DNA from: Candidatus Gemmiger excrementipullorum
Lineage (GTDB): Bacteria; Bacillota; Clostridia; Oscillospirales; Ruminococcaceae
Reading direction: 5' to 3'
NCBI GenBank assembly: GCA_019115045.1
Contig: DXEI01000011.1
Span: 1 to 43,160 of the forward strand
Length of the DNA: 43,160 nucleotides
This document shows positions 1-8,142 of this stretch, in pieces. The notes beneath the pieces are model-generated. The model did not search any database. It saw only the letters and a program-made list of their open reading frames with translations, and was not told the DNA's origin. Positions within the stretch are counted from its first letter, which is position 1. Each line of letters opens with the position of its first letter. A program made the position numbers and the translations under genes.

Positions 1-284
1 TGCCCCTGCAGCGGCACGCCGGCCGGGTCGGCATGGAATTCCACCACGTCGCAGGCGCCGGCCAGCCGCAGCCGGTGGCTGACCACCCGCATGCCGCGCA
101 CCGTCAGCAGATCGCCGCGCTTCTCGCGCAAGGCGTCGTCGTGGCAGCGCTCGTGCAGCAGACGGCCCTCGGCGGTGCGCTGGTTTTCAGACCATTGCTG
201 TTCCAGGTGGATCAGCGCCCACTGCCGGCGGCAGAAGCAGAAATGCTGCAGCCCGGACATCATCAGGTAGTCGTCGGAGGCCAT
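1..284 (-). CDS. cas4: CRISPR-associated Cas4 exonuclease, type I-C (partial, C-terminus beyond left edge)
   Basis: Cas4 is a RecB-like iron-sulfur nuclease that trims and selects prespacers during CRISPR adaptation, working with Cas1-Cas2. The 94 visible codons start at the ATG at 284-282, which overlaps the cas7 stop as TGATG, so translation is probably coupled. The N-terminus carries YLMMSGLQHFCFCRRQWAL, with the two early cysteines C16 and C18 of the Cas4 iron-sulfur ligand set, followed by the EGRLLHERCH helix and a RecB motif II-like segment (AGACDVVEFH) with its metal-binding aspartate. The remaining nuclease motifs and the C-terminal cysteines lie beyond the window. It is the last visible gene of the I-C operon; cas1 and cas2 are expected next to the left. 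The family call is firm; intactness cannot be judged. Confidence 0.93.
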   Translation of the reverse strand, partial: MASDDYLMMSGLQHFCFCRRQWALIHLEQQWSENQRTAEGRLLHERCHDDALREKRGDLLTVRGMRVVSHRLRLAGACDVVEFHADPAGVPLQG

Positions 285-1168
285 CAGGTCAACCTTTCGC
301 AGCTGACGCCGGCGGGAAGGTTCGCATCCACATCAACGGTATAGTCGCGGTAGCTGCGCGGGACGGTCACGTCGGGTTTGCGCGCAACGTGCACGGCGTC
401 GAACAGTTTGTAGGACGGTGCGTTGCCGAGTTCGGAATCGTGGCGGAAGACGATCAGCTCGCGCACGGCCATCTTACCGCGGGCGGCGCTGTGGTCGTTC
501 TCGAACATATTGAGGATGGCCTGCCACAGCAGCCGCAGGTCTTCTTCCGAGAAGCCGGTGACCTTGCGGGCCAGGTTGGCCGAGATAAAGCCTTCGGCAC
601 GGTAGAGGGCATAGGGGACAATGTACTTGCGGCCCATCTCGGTGCCTTTTTTCTCGGCGTCTGCTTCCGTTGTGATAGCCACGCGGGTGATGGTGACTTC
701 CTGCGGCAAAATGGGGTCGATGCTGCGGGCAAAACCAAGCTGCACCGGGCCGCGCACCTGGCCGCAGTTGAGCGCACCCTTGACGAAAGTGGTCATCACC
801 GCGCCGAAAGTGCGGATGTCAAAAAAGTTCTGGCACATGAAATCGCGGATCTTACCGTCCAGCGCCGGGTCGTCTTTTTTGGCGGCCTTCAAGTCTTTGT
901 TTACGCCCAGATAGGCCAACGCTTCGGCATCGCTGCGCTGCAGCGGCACCTGGTCCTTGATATAGATGCGGTAACCGGCGGCGTCCTCCTTGGCGGTCTC
1001 GACATAATTGCGGATCTTACGTTTGAGGCAGACGTCGGTCACCAGGCCGTAGCCGGTCTCGGGGTCGACGCGGGGCATATTGCCGGCATCGGGGTCGCCG
1101 TTGGGGTTGCCGTTTTCGACGTCGAACAGGATGACAAAATCGTAGCGGTTTTTGATAGGCTCAGACAT
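284..1168 (-). CDS. cas7: Type I-C Cascade backbone protein Cas7 (Csd2)
   Basis: This 294-residue protein is the Cas7/Csd2 backbone subunit, several copies of which coat the crRNA spacer in the type I-C Cascade complex. The N-terminal stretch YDFVILFDVENGNPNGDPDA, followed by MPRVDPETGYGLVTDVCLKR, is the family signature, and the length is normal. The ATG at 1168-1166 is preceded by a strong AAGGAGG site. Because that site lies just past the cas8c stop (1172-1170), the gene is translated at high independent efficiency, which suits the high stoichiometry of Cas7. The stop overlaps the cas4 start. No frameshift or missing segment is visible, so the effector complex looks intact. Confidence 0.97.
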   Translation of the reverse strand: MSEPIKNRYDFVILFDVENGNPNGDPDAGNMPRVDPETGYGLVTDVCLKRKIRNYVETAKEDAAGYRIYIKDQVPLQRSDAEALAYLGVNKDLKAAKKDDPALDGKIRDFMCQNFFDIRTFGAVMTTFVKGALNCGQVRGPVQLGFARSIDPILPQEVTITRVAITTEADAEKKGTEMGRKYIVPYALYRAEGFISANLARKVTGFSEEDLRLLWQAILNMFENDHSAARGKMAVRELIVFRHDSELGNAPSYKLFDAVHVARKPDVTVPRSYRDYTVDVDANLPAGVSCERLT

Positions 1169-1169
1169 T

Positions 1170-1529
1170 TCAGTTTTCCTCCTTTTTGGCGTAACGTTTC
1201 TGTGTCTCGTGGTAATAGCCGATCTGGAAGGCGCTCTGCTCCGGCAGGCTCATGCGGGCGGGCAGCGTGCAGGTGATGCGGCTGTTCAGTTCGGTGATTT
1301 TTTTGTCGTAATAGGTGGCAAGGCCGCCGTCCAACTTGGCCAGATGCTTCTGCGCCAGGTTGATGAGCAGCGGGAACACCGCGGCCGGCGTGGCGGAAGC
1401 GGAGTTAAAATACCGATCCTTGATGGTGGTGTTGATGCCGGGGTTGGCGCTTTGCTGCACCGCTTCCAGCACAGAAAACAGCCGACCCAGCACATACGGC
1501 AGATAGGCGCTTTGTTCGTTGAGTTCCAC
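1170..1529 (-). CDS. cas11c: Internal translation product of cas8c: small subunit Cas11c
   Basis: In type I-C systems the small subunit Cas11c has no separate gene; it is translated from an internal start in the 3' part of cas8c (established for this subtype). Here a perfect AAGGAGG sits at 1544-1538 inside cas8c. Eight bases further on, in frame, is a GTG (1529-1527), giving a product of about 119 residues beginning (V/M)ELNEQSAYLPYVLGRLF. An in-frame ATG at 1535-1533 is only two bases from the ribosome site, so GTG is the more likely start. The encoded segment is the helical C-terminal region of Cas8c that matches the Cas11c portion. The start codon is inferred from spacing and not shown experimentally. 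Confidence 0.75.
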   Translation of the reverse strand: MELNEQSAYLPYVLGRLFSVLEAVQQSANPGINTTIKDRYFNSASATPAAVFPLLINLAQKHLAKLDGGLATYYDKKITELNSRITCTLPARMSLPEQSAFQIGYYHETQKRYAKKEEN

Positions 1530-2909
1530 AGTCATGACCTCCTTGATGGTTTTGTCGGACGAATTGCGCAGATAATAGGCTTTGAGGATCGCGGCTTTGC
1601 CGCGGGCCACATCCCGTTCGGCACGGATGCGCAGGCTCACGCCGTCCAGCAGCGTGGCGGGGTAAGGTGCGTCGTTCAGCACGGCCAGCAGCAGGTCGCC
1701 GGCCAGGCGCGGGCTGGGGTCGGCAGGGGCGGCGCCGGGGGTGGGGCGGCGGACCGTTTCCTTCACCAGGCGCCAGACGGGCAGCGTGGGAAATTTGTCA
1801 AACGAAGGGCGCACGATGTCGAGCCGCTCATAATGGCGGGCAATGTTGCGCGCCAGCGTGCCGAAGCTGTTCTGCCAGAAAAACCGGACCGAGAGCCGCG
1901 CCGCGTTGGGGGCCAGGCCCAGAACATAAAAACGGATGGCAGGGTCCAGCCGTGTCTGATCCCAGTCGATACTCTCCCCGTTTGCCAGCTGATGCAGCGT
2001 GGCCAAAAGCTCCTGCTCGCTGTAAGAATCGTTGAACAGGCTGTCCATCATAAAGTCCTGGTACGCCGGTTCCGCGTTTGCCGCCCAGAAAACGATCGTC
2101 GTGTCGCCCACACGGCAGACATGGTCGCGGTCGGCCAGCAGCGTATTGAGCGCCGTTGCGTAGGCGAAAGCGGCGTATTCGCCGGTGGGGGCGTTTGCAC
2201 CCTGTTCGTGCCCATACGAGCAGAAGGCGGGCGCGTTGAAAGCGACCAGCGAAGCGCCGATGACTTGCGCCCCAGCCACCCCCTTGATGCTGGGGTGCAG
2301 GCGGGCCAGCGTTGCGTGCCGCCCGGTGACGAGGCAGAGCGCGTCCTCGGCCTCCTCGCCGCCGCTCTCGTATCGCTGCTGCCAGGCAGCCGCGATTTCC
2401 GGGTCGGCCGCCGCCGGCGCATCCTTGTACCAAAAGGTCAGGTTCCCGCCCTTCATCAGGTCGGCCCAATCTTCCTGCAAAGCCGGGTGCTCCGCGGCTT
2501 GCGCCGGGTCCCAGCTCTCAAAAAAGCGGAGGACCGCCTGTGCGGCGGGGGAGTCGACCTCTTTTAGCAGAGCCAGATGCAGGGCTTTGGCGGCGGAAAA
2601 ACATTCAAGCGAGCGGGCCGGCTTGCCTTTGTCGTCGACCCCCAGCAGGTAACTGCTGTTGTCGCACAGGAAATTGGCGGCCACGCCAACCGTACGTTTA
2701 ACGGGGGACGGCATATCCAACTCCTGCGGGGCAAGGACGGTCTTTTTCCCGCGTTGTATTTCCTTTTGCAGGTGCAGCAGCTGCGTGATCTGTCCGGCGT
2801 CGTCCAGACACAAGGCGAAAGATACTTTGGCTTTTACCCAGCCGGGGCGGGTGATCTTACCGGCGTCCAGCAGCGCCTCGTAATATTGCGTCAATGCCTG
2901 CAGGATCAT
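1170..2909 (-). CDS. cas8c: Type I-C Cascade large subunit Cas8c (Csd1)
   Basis: This is the large subunit of type I-C Cascade, which recognises the PAM and helps recruit Cas3. The 579-residue product begins MILQALTQYYEALLDAGKI, typical of Csd1. I place the start at the ATG at 2909-2907, which overlaps the cas5 stop as ATGA; a slightly longer reading from 2924 would run further into cas5 and lacks that coupling. The length matches the family. The last third of the frame contains a second ribosome-binding site and start, described separately as cas11c. The gene lies between cas5 and cas7 in the canonical I-C order. Confidence 0.95.
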   Translation of the reverse strand: MILQALTQYYEALLDAGKITRPGWVKAKVSFALCLDDAGQITQLLHLQKEIQRGKKTVLAPQELDMPSPVKRTVGVAANFLCDNSSYLLGVDDKGKPARSLECFSAAKALHLALLKEVDSPAAQAVLRFFESWDPAQAAEHPALQEDWADLMKGGNLTFWYKDAPAAADPEIAAAWQQRYESGGEEAEDALCLVTGRHATLARLHPSIKGVAGAQVIGASLVAFNAPAFCSYGHEQGANAPTGEYAAFAYATALNTLLADRDHVCRVGDTTIVFWAANAEPAYQDFMMDSLFNDSYSEQELLATLHQLANGESIDWDQTRLDPAIRFYVLGLAPNAARLSVRFFWQNSFGTLARNIARHYERLDIVRPSFDKFPTLPVWRLVKETVRRPTPGAAPADPSPRLAGDLLLAVLNDAPYPATLLDGVSLRIRAERDVARGKAAILKAYYLRNSSDKTIKEVMTVELNEQSAYLPYVLGRLFSVLEAVQQSANPGINTTIKDRYFNSASATPAAVFPLLINLAQKHLAKLDGGLATYYDKKITELNSRITCTLPARMSLPEQSAFQIGYYHETQKRYAKKEEN

Positions 2910-3556
2910 CGGAACACCTCGCAATTCTGCGTGTCCAGCACGCCGTGTTCCAGCCGGGCCCGGAAATAGGTCGGTGTGATGTTTTGTGGGGCGCTGTAGT
3001 CAAAGTCGTACAGCATCAATCCCAGGTCGCGCGTTTCGTCGATGGTGGGGATGGGGCCGCCCGGCCAGCGCCGAAACGCGGCGGGGAACTCCCGGCAGCC
3101 GAAATAGGGCGTGTGGAAACACTGCCCCCGTTCCATGCGGCGGGTGACGATGTCCTGGAATTTGCCGGGGTTATCGCTGGGGGCGGCCTTGTCCGTCATG
3201 GTAAAATGCGCTTCGATCACATAGTGGACGTCCTGCAAAAGCAGGGAAGCGCGCTGTACGATTTCCTGCGACGCGGCGAGATACAACGGCTGCCCGCCAC
3301 CCTGCGCGGCCTGGCGGACGTTGCGCCCCGAGATCTTGCTGGCGACCTCGTTGCGGCGGACGCCGACGAAACGGATGGGGTTCAGTACATAAATTTTGTC
3401 GATGTGCCAACGCAGCCCGGGATGAAAATAAAGGGCTTCCACAAGGCCCCGCGCCGCCGAAGGGGTCGGCACATCGTAGGAAACGCGCTCTACTTTGAGT
3501 TCCGGGCGGGAGAACAGGGCATAGGGGCCCCACACTTCCAGTTGGATCATAGGCAT
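2906..3556 (-). CDS. cas5c: Type I-C Cas5c (Cas5d), crRNA-processing Cascade subunit
   Basis: In type I-C, which lacks Cas6, Cas5c cuts the repeat RNA and stays bound to the crRNA 5' handle. The 216-residue protein opens with IQLEVWGPYALFSRPELKVE, the Cas5d signature, followed by the helix SAARGLVEALYFHP; its Y43 lies where the family has a catalytic tyrosine (by recalled family pattern, not alignment). Segment YVIEAHF (112-118) carries the conserved histidine region. The first ATG (3556) is 4 nt and a second ATG (3550) is 10 nt from the AAAGGAG site, so the true start may be two codons downstream. It is separated from cas3 by a 71-nt gap and overlaps cas8c by ATGA. Confidence 0.95.
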   Translation of the reverse strand: MPMIQLEVWGPYALFSRPELKVERVSYDVPTPSAARGLVEALYFHPGLRWHIDKIYVLNPIRFVGVRRNEVASKISGRNVRQAAQGGGQPLYLAASQEIVQRASLLLQDVHYVIEAHFTMTDKAAPSDNPGKFQDIVTRRMERGQCFHTPYFGCREFPAAFRRWPGGPIPTIDETRDLGLMLYDFDYSAPQNITPTYFRARLEHGVLDTQNCEVFR

Positions 3557-3578
3557 TCAACTCCTTTCCTTGTTTGGG

Positions 3579-3615
3579 TTTCTATAGAAAGTTGGTTTAC
3601 AGGGGCATACGCCAA
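3579..3615. promoter_or_regulatory. Palindrome and short hairpin in the cas3-cas5 gap
   Basis: The only sizeable gap in the cas operon (3557-3627) holds a perfect 12-bp palindrome, TTTCTATAGAAA, at 3579-3590. Beside it GTTGG (3591-3595) and CCAAC (3611-3615) can pair around a 16-nt loop. No convincing -35/-10 pair is present on the minus strand, so a second cas promoter is not supported. An operator or an mRNA processing hairpin between cas3 and the Cascade genes is possible. Confidence 0.35.
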
Positions 3616-3627
3616 CACGGGGATTTG

Positions 3628-5790
3628 TCAAACAAAAAAGCCATGCCCCGTTTCCACATCCAGTGAAAGGCCCGTTTCACGGTCATACAGGCGGAGGTCG
3701 GTGAGAATATACATATCGCCGCCGACAGCTTCCACCGCCCCGGCGCCCTGCAGCTTTTGCAGGTGGTCCGGGTAAACGTTGACGGCGAACTGTCCTAATT
3801 GCCGGAACAAAGTGCGGCTGACCTCCCCGCGGCGCAGCCGATCGATAAGGGCGGCGCCGGCGTCGACGGGCAGGTAGACTGTGACAGTGGCGCTGTCGAT
3901 CAACCGGAACATTTCTGCAACAGAAGCAAACGGGAAAATACGCCCCTGCAGCCCTTTGCAAAAGGCAGGCAGGATGTTCTGTCTGTCCAGCGCGGCGTCC
4001 CCCTTCAGCGCGCGGTAAAACGAAAAGTAATGCTTGATCGCCGCCGGGGCGGCGGGGTCTTCAAACTGCGCAAGCGTCTGCCGTGCCGAGTCGACGTTTT
4101 GGCGGATCATGCAGGGGGTCCGCTGCCCGGCCAGACGGAATACCGTGACGGTGCTTTCCTCGGCCGGGCGCTTTCCCTCGCGGTTGCAGCGCCCGGCGGT
4201 CTGCAAGATGGAATCCAGCCCGGCTTCCTCGCGCCAGGCAGCGGGGAAATCCACATCTACGCCGGCTTCGATCAGCGATGTCGAGACCACCCGGCAGGGC
4301 AGGCCCGCTTTGAGCCGGGCGCGGATCTCTTTCAGCAGCCGCTTGCGGTCGGCCGGGCAGAGCAGCGTCGTCAGGCAATAGCGCCCCTCGGCCGGCAGGG
4401 CGGCATACAGCTGCTGGGCGGTAGCGCGCCGGTTGACCACGCACAACGCCTGCGGGGAGGAACAAAGCTGCGCCGTCAATGCTTCCGGCGTCAGTTCGCC
4501 CGCCTGACGCAGCGTTGTGCGGCGGAAAAACCGGTACAGTTCGTCGGCGTCCGGGCAGATTTCCCGCATGACGAGACCGGGCGCCAACTCGTCAAACAGC
4601 GGCTGCAAAGCCGGCTGGGTGGCTGTGCACAAAACGGCGGTGACGCCATAAAATTGCACCAACTGGCCGATGGCCGCCACACAGGGGCGCAGATAGGGCA
4701 CGGGCAGGGTCTGCGCTTCGTCAAAGACGACGACGCTGCCCGCAATGTTGTGCAGCTTGCGGCAGCGGGACGCGCGGTTGGCAAACAGGGATTCAAAGAA
4801 TTGCACGGCGGTCGTGACGATCACGGGGGCGTCCCAATTTTCGGCTGCCAGCGCTTTGCGGTAAAGGCGCGGGTCGAATTCGCCTTCCGGCATCGAAAAA
4901 TCTGCGCCGGAATGGTGCTCTATGACGTTTTCCTCACCCAATATCCCGCGGAACACCTCTGCGGTTTGGTCAATGATCGAGGTGTAGGGGATCACGTAGA
5001 TGACGCGCGTTTTCCCCTGCGCTGCCGCGTGCGCCAGCGCAAACGCCAGCGAGGAAACCGTCTTGCCGCCGCCGGTGGGCACCGTCAGCGCAAACAGGCC
5101 GGGGGCGGCGCTTTCGCCGGCGTCCAGGCAGGCGCGCAGGATGTCGCACCGCTTGCGGTTCAGCGCGTTTTTGGCGTCCCACCAGGGGGCTATGTACGTT
5201 TGCAGGCGCTGCAAAAGCTCGTCCGGGGCCGCCCCGCCGCCGCGCGGCGCGGGCGCGCCGTTCATAAAAGTCTCGGTGTCAAGATAATCGGCGTCGACCA
5301 GGCAGGAATAGAGCATCCGTGTGTAAAAGCTGGCGACGAACCCGTCGCCCGGCAACGGCGGGCGATGCGCGGCAGGCGGGGAAATTTCGTCTTTCCACCC
5401 CTCGCACGGCGGGACCTCCTTTTTCAGGCGGGCAAAAAGCGTGCCTGTCCCGTCCGGGTCGGTCCGCGCGCCGCCGTCGGGTAAGCCGCCGTGATGGCCG
5501 GCGATGGCGAAGGCGACCTCCGGCTGCCGGGCTCCGTATGCGATTTTGGCCCCGGCTGTGGCATGGTCGACTTTAGGCCCGCCCCGCAGCCGCTGCTGGA
5601 ACGCGGCGCTGTATTTGCCGACATCGTGCAGCAAACCGGCCAGATAGGCCTGTTCCTGCCCGCCAAAAGGGCGGGCAAAGGTCTCTGCCAGGGCGGCTGT
5701 GCCGAGCAGATGGTCGCGGACGCTTTGGGTGCGCTGGCCGTCCTCGGAAATATGCGCCAGGGGCTGGGGGCATGGTGGAGAATGGTCCAT
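3628..5790 (-). CDS. cas3: CRISPR-associated nuclease-helicase Cas3 (HD plus SF2 helicase)
   Basis: Cas3 is recruited by target-bound Cascade and unwinds and degrades the DNA. I start it at the ATG at 5790-5788, which has AAAGGAG eight bases upstream; the frame stays open further upstream but without a good site. The 720-residue product has the HD nuclease domain first: H27, the HD pair at 55-56 in GLLHDVGK, H75, and H98-H99 in AGHHGG. The SF2 helicase follows with Walker A PTGGGKT (237-243), motif II DEAQ (356-359), a CTATQP motif III, and motif [13 protein letters not shown] near residue 530. All catalytic motifs are present, so the protein looks active. It is the first gene of the operon. 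Confidence 0.96.
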   Translation of the reverse strand: MDHSPPCPQPLAHISEDGQRTQSVRDHLLGTAALAETFARPFGGQEQAYLAGLLHDVGKYSAAFQQRLRGGPKVDHATAGAKIAYGARQPEVAFAIAGHHGGLPDGGARTDPDGTGTLFARLKKEVPPCEGWKDEISPPAAHRPPLPGDGFVASFYTRMLYSCLVDADYLDTETFMNGAPAPRGGGAAPDELLQRLQTYIAPWWDAKNALNRKRCDILRACLDAGESAAPGLFALTVPTGGGKTVSSLAFALAHAAAQGKTRVIYVIPYTSIIDQTAEVFRGILGEENVIEHHSGADFSMPEGEFDPRLYRKALAAENWDAPVIVTTAVQFFESLFANRASRCRKLHNIAGSVVVFDEAQTLPVPYLRPCVAAIGQLVQFYGVTAVLCTATQPALQPLFDELAPGLVMREICPDADELYRFFRRTTLRQAGELTPEALTAQLCSSPQALCVVNRRATAQQLYAALPAEGRYCLTTLLCPADRKRLLKEIRARLKAGLPCRVVSTSLIEAGVDVDFPAAWREEAGLDSILQTAGRCNREGKRPAEESTVTVFRLAGQRTPCMIRQNVDSARQTLAQFEDPAAPAAIKHYFSFYRALKGDAALDRQNILPAFCKGLQGRIFPFASVAEMFRLIDSATVTVYLPVDAGAALIDRLRRGEVSRTLFRQLGQFAVNVYPDHLQKLQGAGAVEAVGGDMYILTDLRLYDRETGLSLDVETGHGFFV

Positions 5791-5848
5791 AGCTGTCGCT
5801 CCTTTGTTGGCTGCGGGGGCGCTGCCGGCCGCAAGAATCCTTTTTAGT

Positions 5849-5857
5849 ATCATACCA
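5849..5857 (-). promoter_or_regulatory. Candidate cas operon promoter (extended -10)
   Basis: On the minus strand, TATGAT at 5854-5849 is preceded by TGG (5857-5855), giving a TGn extended -10 about 60 nt upstream of the cas3 start. The -35 region is poor, which is usual when an extended -10 is present. It lies back to back with the ispDF promoter, so the two transcription units diverge from 5849-6013. Confidence 0.5.
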
Positions 5858-5984
5858 CAACCGCTGCGACATAAAGCGGACTTTTTCGCCTTCGGTGCAA
5901 AAATCGGCAGGCTTCACAAGAAAGGGCATGCCTTTTTGGCCTTTTCGACTGAGGCCGGCTGCGAAAAAAACATGGGCTATGCCG

Positions 5985-6013
5985 TGGACATTTTTGCGCA
6001 GAGCCTGTATAAT
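5985..6013 (+). promoter_or_regulatory. Promoter of the ispDF-cdaA-cdaR run
   Basis: TGGACA at 5985-5990 and a perfect TATAAT at 6008-6013 are separated by exactly 17 nt, a near-consensus SigA promoter. It lies about 45 nt upstream of the ispDF start. No other promoter of this quality is visible before 20168, so it may drive much of the co-directional run that follows. Confidence 0.82.
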
Positions 6014-6058
6014 AAACTTGTATATGTATACCTAGCATCCAGCCGGGGAGGGGAATGT

Positions 6059-7204
6059 ATGCAGATGCCGCGCACCGGCCTGCCGCCCGTGACCGCCATC
6101 CTTGTGGCGGCGGGCGCGTCGCGCCGTATGGGGTTTGACAAACTCAGCTATCGTTTGCCCGGCGGGCAGACCGTGCTGGAAAAAAGCTGCGCCGCGCTGG
6201 CGGTGCACCCGGCTGTCACGCAGCTGGTTCTGGTCGCGGGCGCCAATGCAGACGCCTGCCGCCGCATCGCGGCGCAGTGCGCCAAACCCTGCGTGGTGGT
6301 GCCCGGCGGGGCCACGCGCGCCGACAGTGTGCGCAGCGGCCTGGCGGCCGCTGCGGGTGAGCTGGTGGCCATCCATGACGCCGCCCGCCCCTTCGTCAGC
6401 GAGGCAGTCATCACGGCGGCGCTGCAAGCGGCGGCTGCCACCGGGGCGGCCGCCCCGGCCGTGCCCGTCAAGGATACCATCAAGGTGGCCGGGCCGGGCG
6501 GCGTCGTGCAGGCTACGCCGGACCGCGCCACGCTGTTTGCCGTGCAGACGCCGCAGTGTTTTTCGCGCGCGCTGTATCTGCAGGCGCTGGCGGCGGTGCA
6601 GGGCGAGCAAGCCCGCCTTGTCACCGACGATTGCAGCCTGTTTGAGCTGGCCGGCCTGCCGGTGACGCTGACGGAAGGCGACTACGAAAACTACAAGATC
6701 ACAACGCAGGACGACCTGCAGAAGGAGAAAACCATGCGCATCGGCCACGGGTATGACGTCCACCGTTTGGTAGAGGGGCGTAAACTGATCCTGGGCGGGG
6801 TCGAGATCCCGCATGAAAAGGGCCTGCTGGGCCACTCGGACGCCGACGTGCTGCTGCACGCCGTCATGGACGCCGTGCTGGGCGCGGCGGCGCTGGGGGA
6901 CATCGGCCGGCATTTCCCGGACAGCGACCCCGCGTACAAGGGCGCCGACTCGCTGGCGCTGACCCGCGCCGTCGCCGGCCTGGTGGCAGAGCATGGCTTC
7001 CGCGTGGGCAACATCGACGCGACCATCCTGTGCCAGGCGCCCAAGCTGGCGCCGCACATTGCGGCCATGCGCCAAAATATCGCCGATGCCTTCGGCATCG
7101 ACGCCGGCGCTGTCAGTGTTAAAGCCACGACGGAGGAACACCTCGGTTTTACCGGCGCGGGGCAGGGCATTGCGGCCCACGCCGTCGCCCTGCTGGAAAA
7201 CTGA
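6059..7204 (+). CDS. ispDF: Bifunctional IspD-IspF (MEP pathway)
   Basis: IspD makes CDP-methylerythritol from MEP and CTP; IspF cyclises the phosphorylated product to MEcPP in non-mevalonate isoprenoid synthesis. One 381-residue frame covers both. Residues 1-225 are IspD, with [12 protein letters not shown] near residue 18, HDAARPFVS, and PVKDTIK. Residue 226 begins Isp[13 protein letters not shown] with the metal ligands D and H, then [10 protein letters not shown] with the third metal histidine, and HFPDSDP. There is almost no linker: IspD ends in [15 protein letters not shown] and runs directly into the IspF methionine. An intact AAGGAG (6722-6727) stands six bases before that ATG, so IspF may also be made alone. 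The start at 6059 follows GGAGGGG. Confidence 0.93.
   Translation: MQMPRTGLPPVTAILVAAGASRRMGFDKLSYRLPGGQTVLEKSCAALAVHPAVTQLVLVAGANADACRRIAAQCAKPCVVVPGGATRADSVRSGLAAAAGELVAIHDAARPFVSEAVITAALQAAAATGAAAPAVPVKDTIKVAGPGGVVQATPDRATLFAVQTPQCFSRALYLQALAAVQGEQARLVTDDCSLFELAGLPVTLTEGDYENYKITTQDDLQKEKTMRIGHGYDVHRLVEGRKLILGGVEIPHEKGLLGHSDADVLLHAVMDAVLGAAALGDIGRHFPDSDPAYKGADSLALTRAVAGLVAEHGFRVGNIDATILCQAPKLAPHIAAMRQNIADAFGIDAGAVSVKATTEEHLGFTGAGQGIAAHAVALLEN
6722..6736 (+). promoter_or_regulatory. Internal ribosome-binding site and ATG for a separate IspF
   Basis: Inside the fused ispDF frame, AAGGAG at 6722-6727 lies six bases before the in-frame ATG at 6734-6736, exactly where a stand-alone IspF would begin. 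The site is as strong as those of neighbouring genes. It suggests either dual products or a recent fusion through loss of the ispD stop. Confidence 0.65.
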
Positions 7205-7245
7205 CCGCAACGCAACGATAACGGGGAAGGGGAGGCCCGGCGGCT

Positions 7246-8142
7246 ATGCTGCAAAACCAAACGATCTCAGCGATCGCCAGTACGCTGCGCGCGTTTGATC
7301 CAATATCCGACACGCTGGATATCCTGATCATATCGTTCGCCTTTTACCAGCTCATCCAGTTCGCGCGCAAATCGCGCGCCGGGCAGCTGGTGCGCGGCAT
7401 CTTTTTGATCTTGATCTTCTATGGCCTGGCCTACCTGCTGGACCTGCGCACCGTGATCTGGGTGCTCAACAACGTGCTCACCATCGGCTTTACGGCGGCG
7501 GTCGTCATCTTCCAGCCGGAACTGCGCCGCACGCTGGAGCGCATGGGCCAGACGACGGTCTGGGCCGGGCGGCTGTTCGGCAACCGCCGGGCCGACCCCT
7601 CGCTGCGCGGGGTATGGCAGAGCGCCGTCGTCGCCATCTGCGACGCGGCCGAGCAGCTTTCCGACACGCGCACCGGCGCGCTGATGGTGCTGGAACGAAA
7701 CAACAACCTCGATGAGATCATCCGCACCGGCACGCCGATGCACGCCGATGTCATCCCCGAGATGCTGGGCACCATTTTTTACGAGGGTACGCCGCTGCAC
7801 GACGGCGCCGTCGTCATCCGCGACGGCGTCATCATCGCGGCCGGCTGCGTGCTGCCGCTTTCCAACAACCTGGAAATGGGCAAAGATATGGGCACGCGCC
7901 ACCGCGCCGGCCTGGGCATGAGCGAGAACTCCGACGCCATCGTCGTCATCGTCAGCGAGGAGACCGGCATCATCTCGCTGGCCAAAAACGGCGTGCTGAT
8001 CCGCCGCCTGGACCGCCAGAACCTCTTCAACCTCCTGCAGGAGGAGATCGTCCCGCCCGAGGAGACCGCCGAGACCCGGATCCCGCCGCTGCAAAAGCTG
8101 CTGCGCAAAGGAGGCGCACATCCCCATGCAAAAGCCGAATAA
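7246..8142 (+). CDS. cdaA: Diadenylate cyclase CdaA (c-di-AMP synthase)
   Basis: CdaA joins two ATP into c-di-AMP, a second messenger controlling potassium and osmotic balance and cell-wall homeostasis. The 298-residue protein has three predicted membrane helices (about 24-40, 50-66 and 68-90), then the DAC domain. The two catalytic motifs are present: DGA at 186-188 (LHDGAVVIRDG) and RHR at 218-220 (GTRHRAGLGMSE). Length and layout match the membrane-bound CdaA class. Its last 17 nt overlap cdaR, as expected for a pair whose products interact at the membrane. The third gene of the usual trio, glmM, is not adjacent here. Confidence 0.97.
   Translation: MLQNQTISAIASTLRAFDPISDTLDILIISFAFYQLIQFARKSRAGQLVRGIFLILIFYGLAYLLDLRTVIWVLNNVLTIGFTAAVVIFQPELRRTLERMGQTTVWAGRLFGNRRADPSLRGVWQSAVVAICDAAEQLSDTRTGALMVLERNNNLDEIIRTGTPMHADVIPEMLGTIFYEGTPLHDGAVVIRDGVIIAAGCVLPLSNNLEMGKDMGTRHRAGLGMSENSDAIVVIVSEETGIISLAKNGVLIRRLDRQNLFNLLQEEIVPPEETAETRIPPLQKLLRKGGAHPHAKAE

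Noticed and set aside
3628-3640. TTGACA on the minus strand at the end of cas3 as a promoter for cas5.
   Set aside because: No acceptable -10 lies 15-19 nt downstream (ATGCCC at the 17-nt position).
1-6058. Search for a CRISPR array near the cas genes.
   Set aside because: No repeated 30-37 nt unit with regular spacing is present on either side of the visible operon. In type I-C the array normally follows cas2, which would be beyond the left edge.
6059-7204. Treating ispD and ispF as two separate genes.
   Set aside because: There is no stop codon between the domains and the frame is continuous across 6722-6736, so the sequence as given encodes a fusion, though a sequencing error cannot be excluded without reads.
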